A DNA stretch of 64,000 bases from Pogostemon cablin. Taxonomy: Eukaryota; Streptophyta; Magnoliopsida; Lamiales; Lamiaceae. Location of the stretch: positions 6,644,001 to 6,708,000 of the forward strand of contig CM043001.1 in NCBI GenBank assembly GCA_023678885.1. The letters are read 5' to 3'. A program made the position numbers and the translations under genes. Each line of letters opens with the position of its first letter. The first letter of the stretch is position 1. Positions 44,140-53,789 of this stretch are shown piece after piece. Below the pieces are notes generated by a model. The model was given only the letters and a program-made list of their open reading frames with translations. It made no database searches and had not been told where the DNA came from.

Positions 44140-45465
44140 ATAATATTGTTGTATAGGGCTGCATGTTCTACCATATCTAACAGGCCAGAAGGCGCTGTTA
44201 CTTTAATTTTGAATAGGGCTAATAGTTCTGTCATACTCGAATGTCGAACTTTCGTTCGAATTCATATATTTCTGAAATTCTCCTCTCGTTAAGTTATATA
44301 AGGTTATAATAATTTTTCACTCATAAATAAATAAACATGGGGCTTTGATACCATTTTAAAAGCGTGTAATTGTGATGAAATTTGAGTAAATAAGTTTATA
44401 AAGTCTTCGTAAAATATAGGGTATTTTGTTCCATTTGGCTATCAATCGGGTATTTTTAATAAAATTATTTGTTGGGTTATACACAAAATATTTAAATTTG
44501 AATTTTAAAATAAAGGTTAAGGGCAGAATAGTCCATGAACATAAAATGTGGGTAATTTTAATTATTTTTAATAGGTGGGCAAAAAAGATTTTTAAAATTT
44601 GAAAGAGGGTAGTTTTGTATATTTCCCAAGAATCTATCATTGGTCTGCCGAGGAGTCGGTTTTTACCGATGTGCACAGGCCTGTTACGAATATAATATTT
44701 ATTGAAACATGTATGTTATGGGTGTTTATAGACGTATATGAGGCATGACTTATACGGTCTAACCCGGAAGATAAGTTGAGGCTAAGGATAAGAGTAAGAT
44801 TAGAACACACGCCCAACAAATGCCGATGGAAGTGGAAGGAGCCGACCAACCCAAAGCTAAAGATAACATGCTGACTGGACATCAGTAGAAGGGAGAAGAA
44901 GCCGACACTGAGGATAAGGTCTCAGCCCCTTATCCTAGGATCCATGTCATCGGCCTATTCTCATCTGTTCAGAACTCATCAGTCCATCAGGAATTGTCAT
45001 CGGCCCGTTAAGCATGCTCACCCGACCGAAACACATCAAGCATAAAGTGTGAAGGGTATATGTCAGACTCATCATTGTCCTTGAAGGGACATGTGGCAAT
45101 ATATGACAATTTCATGGGGACTATCCACCCAAAATATCTCCTATAAAGACAATACATCTACAACAAGGAAGAACACACTACTTGATACACACTACACTCC
45201 AACTTTATCTTCTCCACTTTACTTTATCTTTCTACAAACCCATATGTATTTATCTTTCTACTATGTAATGTTCCTGGATGGAACTCTAAAATATAAATAT
45301 TAATAATATGAAAATGGCTCCCAATTAATGGGGGACGAGAAAAATTACTGTGTTTGATGAGTCGGTTTTAGTGTCCGGTTAATTGCCACTTCAAGCTTGA
45401 TTGTTAATCTAACCCACTAAAAACGACCATCAGCAATGTATACTTACCTATATTTAAGTTTCACA
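44140..45465. other. Unassigned sequence right of the nested stack, LTR-like features
   Basis: It is the continuation of the DNA left of 13073. On the minus strand, TGGTATCAAAGC at 44353-44342 resembles a worn copia primer site. Around 44690-45420 the plus strand has LTR-like traits (TGTTACGAATATAATATT, CTCCTATAAAGACAATACAT, then ACACACTACTTGATACAC). I found no second copy, so an old LTR is only a guess. Frames at 44356-44882 and 45091-45303 show no domain. Confidence 0.3.
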
Positions 45466-45730
45466 CTTCCTATGTCCCACACCACCTTTCACATTTACTA
45501 TTCAACATTGTTTAAGGAAAAAATATTTTTTAATCAATTTTATTGACTTTTTGGGTAATTTTAATATTTTTAGATAATAAATAAAGTGTAAAATAATATT
45601 ATAAATATGAAAAAAGAGTGTCAAATTTGAAGTTAAAGTAAAAGTGTTGTTTTATTTTCTTAGGTGTGAAGGGTGGTTTTGTGGGACAAAAAAATTGGAA
45701 AATATGAAGGATTATGTGGGACGGAGGGAG
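45466..45730. mobile_element. Stowaway-type MITE, worn, 265 bp
   Basis: The left end is CTTCCTATGTCCCACACCAC and the right end reversed is CTCCCTCCGTCCCACATAAT. GTGGGACAAAAAAATTGG lies inside near the right end. The TA duplication is not intact. Confidence 0.75.
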
Positions 45731-46389
45731 TTTTATTTATATAGTTATATGCTATTTTATTATTAAATCACTAAATCGTCAAAATCGACCGTCAAACAGC
45801 TAAAAATTGAGTGATGAATTATAACTAAAAAATCACAATTTAAAATTAAGCATAAAATCAAATCACTTATAGCAAAGTAATTTGAATTTAAAAAGAAAAA
45901 AGAAAAATCTATTCTAATCGCTATCTGATCACTCTAATAAAATTTTTCGCACAAGTTATCTCTTGTTATATTATACTTTACTAGTAATTGAACCCGTGCA
46001 ATGTACGGTATGTGTTAATTTTAGGGCAACAACTTCACTTTATTTTATGATGTTTGAACTGAATAATATTTATTTAAATTTTATCTAACCTAATGTTTTA
46101 ATATTATAGTATAATGTTGTTATGGGAAAAATACTTATAAAATCTTGGGAGCCTGTTAAGTTGATCAATTCATATAAGTTTATTAATATATTTTGCAATG
46201 AGGTTAATATGCAGAATTTTAACAATTTAAAATGCAACAATAAAATTTTCTCTTTTAAAAATTATAAGATCAGATTCTATATTACTAATTTATAAACATC
46301 AATTAATTAATGAAATGTTTTACTGTTAATTAACTCAACCAAACTTCCATTGCAAATAATTTAAAAGACTCATCTAAAGTTTCATGCAA

Positions 46390-47110
46390 ACAATCATTTA
46401 ATTATTTTAATAGGGGGCTCAGATTTGTTTGAAAATTTTAATATATTCAAATAATATATTTAATATTATTCAATTTTTAATAAATATTATCTAATTTCCT
46501 GATTTGAAAAAATTATAATTATAATTATTTAATTATTTAATGGGTGGCTGAGATTTGATTGAAAATTTTGAATATATTCAAATAATATATTTAATATTAT
46601 TTAAATTTTAAAAATAATATCTTATTCCTTGATTTGAAAAGGTCATAACTATAATTATTTAATTATTTTAATGGTGGCTGAGATTTGTTTGAGAAATAGA
46701 TGGTCAGGATTTATACTAAATTATTTCCTGATTTGAAAAAATCATAATTACAATTATTTAATTATTTTAATGGGTTGCTGAGATTTGTTTTAGAAAGAGA
46801 TGGTCAGGATTTGACCCTCTGGAACATTATGCCATAAACCCTAAATCCTAAAATCCTAAATCTTAAACCCTAAACCCTTTGATTGTTAGAATTGGATTTA
46901 TATTTAATATTAGTAATTTTTTAATAAATAATATTTTATTTTCTAATTTGAAAAAGTCATAATTATAATTATTTAATTATTTTAATGGGTGGTTGGGATT
47001 TGTTTAAAAAATAGATGGTTAGGATTGAATTTATAATAATATCTTATTTTCTAATTTGAAAAATATAATTATAATTATTTTAATGGGTGGTTGAGATTTG
47101 TTTAAGAAGT
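46390..47110. repeat. Degenerate minisatellite inside the Helitron, block 1
   Basis: Units of about 95-150 bp carry TTTAATTATTTTAATGGGTG, GCTGAGATTTGTTT, AGAAATAGATGGTCAGGATT and TTTCCTGATTTGAAAAA. They start near 46397, 46528, 46655, 46757, 46975 and 47075. A second block with the same words lies at about 48400-48660. ATTATGCCATAAACCCTAAA appears twice (46828, 47141). Confidence 0.8.
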
Positions 47111-47159
47111 AGATGGTCAGGATTTTGCCCTTTGGAAATATTATGCCATAAACCCTAAA

Positions 47160-48360
47160 CAAATATGATAAACCTCAGAATCGTGATAAACCGGCTCGGA
47201 TTCTCTATCATTTGGTACATCATCTCCTGTGCTACACCATTAGATAGACGACACATAGGAGAGAGAAACTATACCCTAATCCTTAAACCCTAGGGGCAAT
47301 GGTTGGATTTATTTTTCCCTCTTACGTGTCAATCACTTAACGTGTGGCATAGAAGATGATGCACCAAAATAGCGCAGAAGATCCGGTGTGGTGATAAACA
47401 CCTTCCAAATTGGTTGAACTAGGAATTTGATAATTAGGAGACTCAAATAGTCTAACGCATCTGAGTTTGACGGTAATGTTTGTTTTGTTAGTTGGTAGAG
47501 AACTAATTGATGTACACTGTGAAACCATTGTAAAACCTAAGTTTTTAAAAAAAATTCAGAATTATGAAATAAACTTTACTGCAATGTAAATATTACGTTA
47601 ATGATGTGTATATATAGTAATGAGATTATTAACAGTATTTTACAAAATTGCATATATTTATTTTTTAATTTTTTTTTTGTGTTTATTGTTGGTAAAGAAT
47701 GAGATTATTAAAGTATTAAATTAAATATCTCAATGTAATGTAATTTCACGAAAATAATGAGTATATATTCTTGCCATATAAAATTATAGGCTTAAATCCG
47801 AGCGGTTTGGTACCTGAATCCCAAATTATAGGTCGTTCACTAAGATCGCTTAAATCTGGACTGTTTAACACCTGATTATAGGTCGTTCACCGAAGAACTT
47901 GACTGTAGAACTGTAGAACGCTTAATCTGGGCAGTTTAGAACCTAAATTCCAGATGTATTTCGTTCTTGGGTTGATTCTCGTTGAAGAATTCGAAAACTA
48001 TTCAGACAACTTTAAAGTCTTTGATCTTAGTAGAGAATCACTCTCGGTGTGTCTAGAATGAATGGAGGAGGGCTTCTTATATAGTTGAAGGATGAGGAAG
48101 CCCCATATATAACTCACAATTTGATTGGTCAATGGCTGATTTGACCTAATTTTGCGGGCTTGGATCTTTTCATCCCTGTAATTTGATTGGTCAATATTTG
48201 ATTTGACCTCTATTCTGCAGGCATTTGATTAGTCAATATTTGATTTGACCTCTATTCTGCAGGCTTGGACCTTTCTAGGCTTTGTTTGACTGGGTCAGAC
48301 CACATTTGAATTGAGCTTATTTGACTTAGGTCAGACCTCATTTAATGTAAGCCTCATTTA
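47160..48360. other. Central unique part of the Helitron, no gene seen
   Basis: It has local duplications: ATAGGTCGTTCAC is repeated (47829, 47878) and TTGATTGGTCAAT-TTTGATTTGACCT occurs three times (48120-48255). AGGGCTTCTTATATAG near 48070 looks like a TATA box. The minus-strand frame 47337-47528 is unsupported. It may be captured sequence, source unknown. Confidence 0.4.
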
Positions 48361-48733
48361 AATTAAAAATAAAAAAATATATATTTAATATTATTAAACT
48401 TTTAATAAATAATATCTTATTTCCTAATTTAAAAAGGTCATAATTATAATTATTTAGTTATTTTAATGGGTGGCTGAGATTTATTTGAGAAATAATAGGT
48501 GGTTGAAATTTATTTGAGAAATAAATGATCAAAATTTTGACTAAATTATTTCCTAATTTGAAAATGTCATTTTATAATTATTTAATTATTTTAATGGGTG
48601 TCTGAGATTTGTTTTAGAAATAAATGGTAAGATTTGTTTTAGAAATAAATGACCAATATTAGATTTATTATGTTTTTATATATATTAAGATATTAAAAAA
48701 CATTATCTCACCTATAATTTGAGTTATTATTTA

Positions 48734-48971
48734 CTCTCTCCGTCTCGTTTCAATGTTTACGTTTGTTTTTTGCACGTTGATTAAAGATTATAGTATTTTA
48801 ATAGATTGGGGGACGGAAGGAGTATATTATCATGGTCCCCACATCCAACACTAATACACCCACCCACTTTACATTAAATATTATATATTTCCACCAACTA
48901 TCTATTAAAATTCTATACTTCTTAATCAACGTACAAAAAGCAAACGTAAATATTGAAATGGGATGGAGGGA
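48734..48971. mobile_element. Stowaway-type MITE, 238 bp
   Basis: The left end is CTCTCTCCGTCTCGTTTCAA and the right end reversed is ATCCCTCCATCCCATTTCAA. TTTACGTTTG-TTTTTG-ACGTTGATTAA appears at both ends in inverted order. Confidence 0.8.
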
Positions 48972-50119
48972 TTATTTATTATTAAAAAACTCATAGAACT
49001 CAATAAAATGGTTAGGGGTGTTAAAAAGATGAGTGGGTCGGTATCTCAATTAAGCTCGAGTCGAAGTCGTTAAATGAGGTCCGGCTCACTAAGACTTGAT
49101 AATAATATCCTCACTGAGACTCATAATAATATTCCCTCCATTCATTATTAATGTATACATTTACTTTTTGCAAGTAAATTAAGGAGTATTATTATTTTAT
49201 GTATAGTGGTTACGTAATTGAATTAGTGGAGGGTGTAAGTCTTATATTTTATTTATATTAGTAAAAGGTGTGGATCTCATATACTCTAACTAAAAAGGAA
49301 AATTGATAGATTATGGAGGGTGTGAATCTTATATTTTATTTATATTAGTAGAGGGTGTGGATCCCATATACTCTATCTAAAAAGGAAAATTGATAGATTA
49401 AAGGTGGACTGTTCAAACTAATAAAATGGATAGATTAAAGATGGATATATGAAGTATTAATTATAACTATTATTAATAATAATAAATACCTCTAACTCTC
49501 AATAATTTTCACCCTCTTGACACGAAGCTTAAGAGAAGTGCTAATTATTAAGGGTATTATATATGTATATATTTTGTGATAAACAAATGATAAAATATAA
49601 TAGATGTGTTATATATGAATAGTATTTATTTTGTAAATAAAATATATTGAAAAGGTTGTTTTAACTTTTTGCCTCTTTTAAGGAGGTGAAATTTTTGCGG
49701 GACGACCAAATTGAAAAGGGTGGAAATTAAAGAGACTCAGAGGGAGTATAATTTAATAAAATTATATATTAATATACTATAATTATTAAATATAATAATA
49801 AATATTGAATATATTAATTAAAAACCGTCTCGATAAGCTCATCTCGTTTACTTATGAGTCGAGTCGAGCTTGAGCTCAAATGAGTAATTGTCAAGCGGAG
49901 TCCATTCGATAACCAAACGAGTAATTGTCAAATGAGTAACGTCGAGCTCTTTCTTAGGCTCATTATCTACTCAAGCCAAAGCTCGGCTCGATAACTAGTT
50001 TAGTCAAGATCAAGTATACACCACTCGAGCTTGCTCGACTAAAATACTAATCCTTCTATCTCACACATATCTATACCAAAACTACAGACACATAGTTTAA
50101 GAAAAATAATTTTTTATTA
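48972..50119. other. AT-rich sequence with MITE relics and a GAGCTCGAG-rich patch
   Basis: No gene is seen. TCCCTCCATTCATTATTAAT at 49134 begins a worn MITE (to about 49465). It contains an internal duplication of GAGGGTGT-A-TCTTATATTTTATTTATATTAGTA (about 49229 and 49316). From 49840 to 50040 the words GAGTCGAGTCGAGC, TGAGCTC, GCTCGGCTCGA and CTCGAGCTTGCTCG cluster. A similar patch at 49040-49110 may be its other end, perhaps a hAT-like MITE. Confidence 0.4.
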
Positions 50120-51851
50120 TTGGTTGAGATTATTGATTGTTATGATGTTTCTTTTTTGAGTGGTGAAAATGTTGAGATAGATGAAAATGGAAAATGTGAA
50201 GATAAGTGTGGAACGGATGTCGTATATTTTTTCTTTAACTCTGATAGCTATAAAATTAAGAGAAAGTCTCTGGTAAAATGTTGTCTATGTGAGATGGGTC
50301 GACCCATTATTAAAGTATGATTAATATACAAATAAAATATGATTATTGGGTAGTTAAAATACGATGAATGATGCATCAAAGTATGATTTTAGGGTGTTAT
50401 AGTATGATTCACTAAAATATAATTATTGCATAGTGAATCATATTATTACACCTAAAAATCATACTTTAATACATCCATACAACAATTTTTGAATGCGTTC
50501 ATAAGAGTGTATTTGATGATTACTACATTCGTCCCTTTGAAAGATGTGCATTTACTTTTTATACATAGAATAAGAGATATAATATTTAATGTATAGATAA
50601 GGAGAGAGATATAATATTTTAAGAGTCAATTTAAAAAATACTCATTTATTTAACTAAATTAACAATACCAGCAACAAACAACTTATACAATAAATCTAAC
50701 ATATATATACTTTTGGACTATAATGCCCCTACTATTCAACTAATAATACCTAATGTGTCATATGGGTGTGTGTGTCGGTAGGGATATCGATTCTGATATC
50801 GGTGAGTGTCGGTTCCAATATCAGTGAATATTGATTACCATATTAGCGGGCGACAACAGCAAGAAGGGGAAGTAAAAGGGGTGGGGATTATTTGGGGTGA
50901 GAGGTATTTTGGATTTTTAGGATGCATTTGGGTAGAATAATTATAAAAGTGGTTTAATATTGGTATTATTATTAATTGGGTATATTTTGGATATATATGG
51001 ATATTGACACATATTTTAATGTATTAGATTTTTAGACGTGTCCTGCATGTCGCATGCACGTCATACTTTATAAATAGATCTTTATGTGTTTTTTTAATTC
51101 CAAAAATCTTAATTTTTATTAGAATCTTCTACACATACTATTAAATTTAAGAGATAGTAACTCTCAAGTACATAACCTATGTGAAATTAACTATTAGATA
51201 CATACTATTTTAATCCTTATTACTAACTACACAATTTATATGTAGATTCCCCATTTTGCCCAATTTCTGCATTTTCACAACCAATTCTAAAATTAAATCC
51301 CACACATTCCATAAATTGCGCAACTAACGTGAGAAACCAATTCCAAAATTAAATCCCACATTTTCCATAAATTGCGCAATAAACATTCACTCTGAACGAA
51401 ATGTATAGGCTTCAGCACGAAATGTAGATTCAGCTTAAGATTCGTGCATATTCTTCTTAAGAACGAAATGCAGATGTTTCTGCACGAAATGCAGATTCTG
51501 CTTAAGAAATGTGAATTTTTTTGAAATTTTTAGTTAATTTGTTTGCACGAAATGTAGAAACTTTGTTGAGGGAAAGTGAAGGAGCATTTTATGGTTAAAT
51601 AAAATGCACCTTATGCAATTATTGCATATGGTGCATGAACAGTCATTATAGTATAAATGCAGAAATTTTATTGAGGGAAGGTGAAGAATCATTTTATAGT
51701 TCCATAATATGATTAAGGAAAATTTAGAAATCCTAAACATCAGACACGTGAAATGTGGAATAGATATCTTGATGACATTTATTGTAATTAAGGGTATAGT
51801 GGGTATTTCAAACTTTAATATTGTACCTAGAAATAACTTATTTTAGATATA
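50120..51851. other. AT-rich intergenic stretch, no gene seen
   Basis: The plus-strand frame at 50120-50320 is AT-rich and has no domain. From 51400 to 51560 the words GCACGAAATG-AGATTC-GCTTAAGA recur four times with variants. GATATCGATTCTGATATCGG at about 50780 is a small palindrome-rich patch. CATTCGTCCCTTTGAAAGATG at 50525 looks like a worn MITE end. Confidence 0.5.
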
Positions 51852-52270
51852 TACCTAGAAATAATTATATATAGAAATAATGTATCTGATAGTAATAATT
51901 TCTAAATTTTAAAGAAGGAGGAGGAGAAGAATTCAATATTTGGCTAATTTGGCTTATAAGAAATAAAATAATAATAAAAAATGTGAAGTGTTAACATTTA
52001 GTTAATTTGACATTTATAAGTGAATAAAAATGTGAGGTAGCGTAATTTGATCTTTTCGAAGAAAGAAATAATTATATATAGAAAGAATGTATATCTAATA
52101 GTAATAATTTCTAAATTTAAAGAAGAAGGGGAAGAAGAATTCAATATTTGGCTAATTTGACTTATAAGAAATAAAATAATAATAAAAAATGTGAAGTGTT
52201 AATATTTAGTTAATTTGACATTTATAAGTGATTAAAAATGTGAGGTAACGTAATTTGATCTTTTCGAATA
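51852..52270. repeat. Tandem duplication with 208-bp period
   Basis: GAATTCAATATTTGGCTAAT starts near 51929 and again 208 bp later. GATCTTTTCGAA starts at 52049 and 52257. The two copies differ by small changes (GGAGGAGGAG against GAAGGGGAAG). Confidence 0.9.
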
Positions 52271-52666
52271 TCGTTTGCGAATATCTAACTGTGTTTTCAC
52301 TCAAAATTTAAAAACTATTGCATATATAATTGAGTAATAAAAATACATGAAAAATATAAGTCACCTTCTTGGGATCTTTCTAAGGTGTTCCATCATTTAG
52401 GCGAGGTGATCCTGAAAAATAAATATGTGGATATGGTAAAGGGAGCTGTTATTTGCACCCCTAGTTTTACTAAATAAACTCCAATTACTAAATAAACCTC
52501 ATTCAAATTAAAGAATATATACATACATTATTAATCGTACCCCACTTTAACACGTGTAATAAGAGATATAACACTATAACACCAAAATGTAACAGGACAT
52601 CCAATGCCCATTTTAAACTATTTTGATTATAGGCCCTTTCATCATCCTCTCCCTCCACCCCTCCAC

Positions 52667-52667
<1 letters not shown>

Positions 52668-52702
<35 letters not shown>
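52668..52702 (+). repeat. Run of 35 cytosines
   Basis: It is preceded by a C/T-rich stretch (CTCTCCCTCCACCCCTCCAC). It lies about 40 bp before the captured ADF exon. A run this long may be of wrong length in the assembly. Confidence 0.9.
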
Positions 52703-52741
52703 TTCTATTGACAAAATGTATATGATGATCATTGTATGCAG

Positions 52742-53004
52742 GCAGAAACCGGAATGTTGGTGACAGAGGAATGCATGAATTCATTCACGGAGATGAAGTG
52801 GAAGAAAGTCCACAAGTACACATCGTTTTCAAGATCGACGAAGGCTCCAAGCTGCTCAAGGTCGACAAGCTCGGCGGCCCTGCCGAGGGATACAACGGCC
52901 TCACCGCTGCGCTGCCCCACAACGACTGCCGCTGTGCCATCTTCGATTTCAACTTCGTCACCGTCGATAATTGCCGGAAGAGCAAGATCTTCTGCATTGC
53001 ATTG
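52742..53004 (+). pseudogene. Captured actin-depolymerizing factor (ADF/cofilin) exon
   Basis: ADF binds and severs actin filaments. The fragment begins right after an acceptor-like TGTATGCAG, where plant ADF genes have their first intron after the start codon. It reads AETGMLVTEECMNSF and KWKKVHKY, shifts frame by a two-base insertion (extra AC at about 52820), then reads IVFKIDEG, VDKLGGPAEGYNGLTAALP, CRCAIFDFNFVT and CRKSKIFCIA. That is about 88 of the roughly 140 ADF residues. The family's Trp after CIA is Leu here. The C-terminal third and the start codon are missing. LBD sequence follows directly. Confidence 0.85.
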
Positions 53005-53469
53005 TTTCCTCCCTCTTTTCGTCGCCAAGTTTTTCGGCCGTGCTGGCCTCATCTCTTTCCTTTCTTCTGTCCCCCATCCCCAAAGACCTGGTATATATAT
53101 ATATATATCACTCTCTCATCTGATTAATTTATAACCATATTAATTAAAGTTTGATTAATTGCAGTGCTTTTCCAGTCCCTGTTTCTCGAAGCGTGCGGGA
53201 GGAGTGTGAATCCGGCCAACAGCGCCATGGGCTTTCTCTGGACCGGAAATTGGCAGGTCTGCTAGTCGGTGGAGACGGTGCTTCGCGGCGGAGTACTCGG
53301 CCCCTTGCCGGAATTCTTGGAGTTCGACGATTATTTGTATCAGCCAAAAGAATTTGATGTTGATCTAGAGTGGGTGACGCAGAAAAAAAAGATGGGCGTC
53401 GCCGTCGGACGAGTAAAAAACGACGACGTTGGAGAGCGCCACCACCAAGGAAGAGATGATGTAGTTTGA
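53005..53469 (+). pseudogene. Captured class II LOB-domain (LBD37/38/39-like) gene fragment with intron
   Basis: LBD proteins are plant transcription factors; the class II group LBD37-39 represses anthocyanin and nitrogen-response genes. The exon 1 part reads FVAKFFGRAGLISFLSSVP and PQRP up to 53090. A 74-bp GT...AG intron (53091-53164) follows, and exon 2 reads LFQSLFLEACGRSVNPANS, MGFLWTGNWQVC, a TAG stop (53263) where the family has Gln, then SVETVLRGGVLGPLPEFL to a stop at 53467. The N-terminal cysteine zinc block is missing. The kept intron shows capture from genomic DNA, not from mRNA. Confidence 0.85.
53091..53164 (+). other. Intron retained in the captured LBD fragment (74 bp)
   Basis: The donor is CCTG/GTATATATAT and the acceptor is TTAATTGCAG/TG. 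Its phase fits the codon split in Arg-Pro-x-Leu-Phe-Gln, the position where class II LBD genes are interrupted. Confidence 0.75.
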
Positions 53470-53789
53470 TTGGAAGAGAGAGACGTTCCGTAGCACCTAG
53501 TGAGGATGCATAAAAAAATTTTAATCTATAATTTAAAGGGTATTTACATCATCACAAATATAACTATTTTAATTTATAATTTTATGGGTTCATTTAGTAG
53601 AATTGATGATGCAAATAGCCGCCCCTTAATAAAAGGGTTGGGGTTTAATTAATTAAAAGGGTAAAAAAGTCTAAAATATGGTGTATTTATCAATTTGTAT
53701 ATATATCTTTTAATTTTAATGGGGTATATTCAGTAATTTGGGTATATTTAGTAAAATCGAGGGTATAAATAGTAGCTCCCTATGGCAAA

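Larger units (their letters stand above)
45981..48690 (-). mobile_element. Helitron, non-autonomous, 2710 bp
   Basis: On the minus strand it starts TCTTAATATATATAAAAAC at 48690. It ends CTAG at 45981, preceded by the hairpin CCGTACATTGCACGG and nine bases. The flanks are A and T, the expected AT target. No Rep/helicase is encoded. Its interior is mostly a degenerate minisatellite. The 5' end is nearly the same as that of the Helitron at 56623-60247. Confidence 0.75.
52441..53780 (+). mobile_element. Pack-MULE carrying ADF and LBD gene fragments, 1340 bp
   Basis: Flanks are TATGGTAAA (52432-52440) and TATGGCAAA (53781-53789), a 9-bp duplication with one change. The left terminus is GGGAGCTGTTATTTGCACCC and the right reversed is GGGAGCTACTATTTATACCC. 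The repeat continues inward for about 70-100 bp (TTTTACTAAATA, AATTACT-AATA). A second copy of the terminal motif lies just inside the right end (53628 reversed: GGGGCGGCTATTTGCATC). There is no transposase. Between the termini are a 35-C run, an exon of an actin-depolymerizing factor and part of a class II LOB-domain gene with its intron. Confidence 0.9.

Noticed and set aside
44342..44353. Another copia primer binding site (TGGTATCAAAGC on the minus strand)
   Set aside because: No LTR end with CA adjoins it and no second LTR copy was found; mentioned only as an LTR-like trait.
50120..50320. 66-residue plus-strand protein with cysteines
   Set aside because: Isolated AT-rich frame without leader, domain or neighbour; chance open frame is the simpler explanation.
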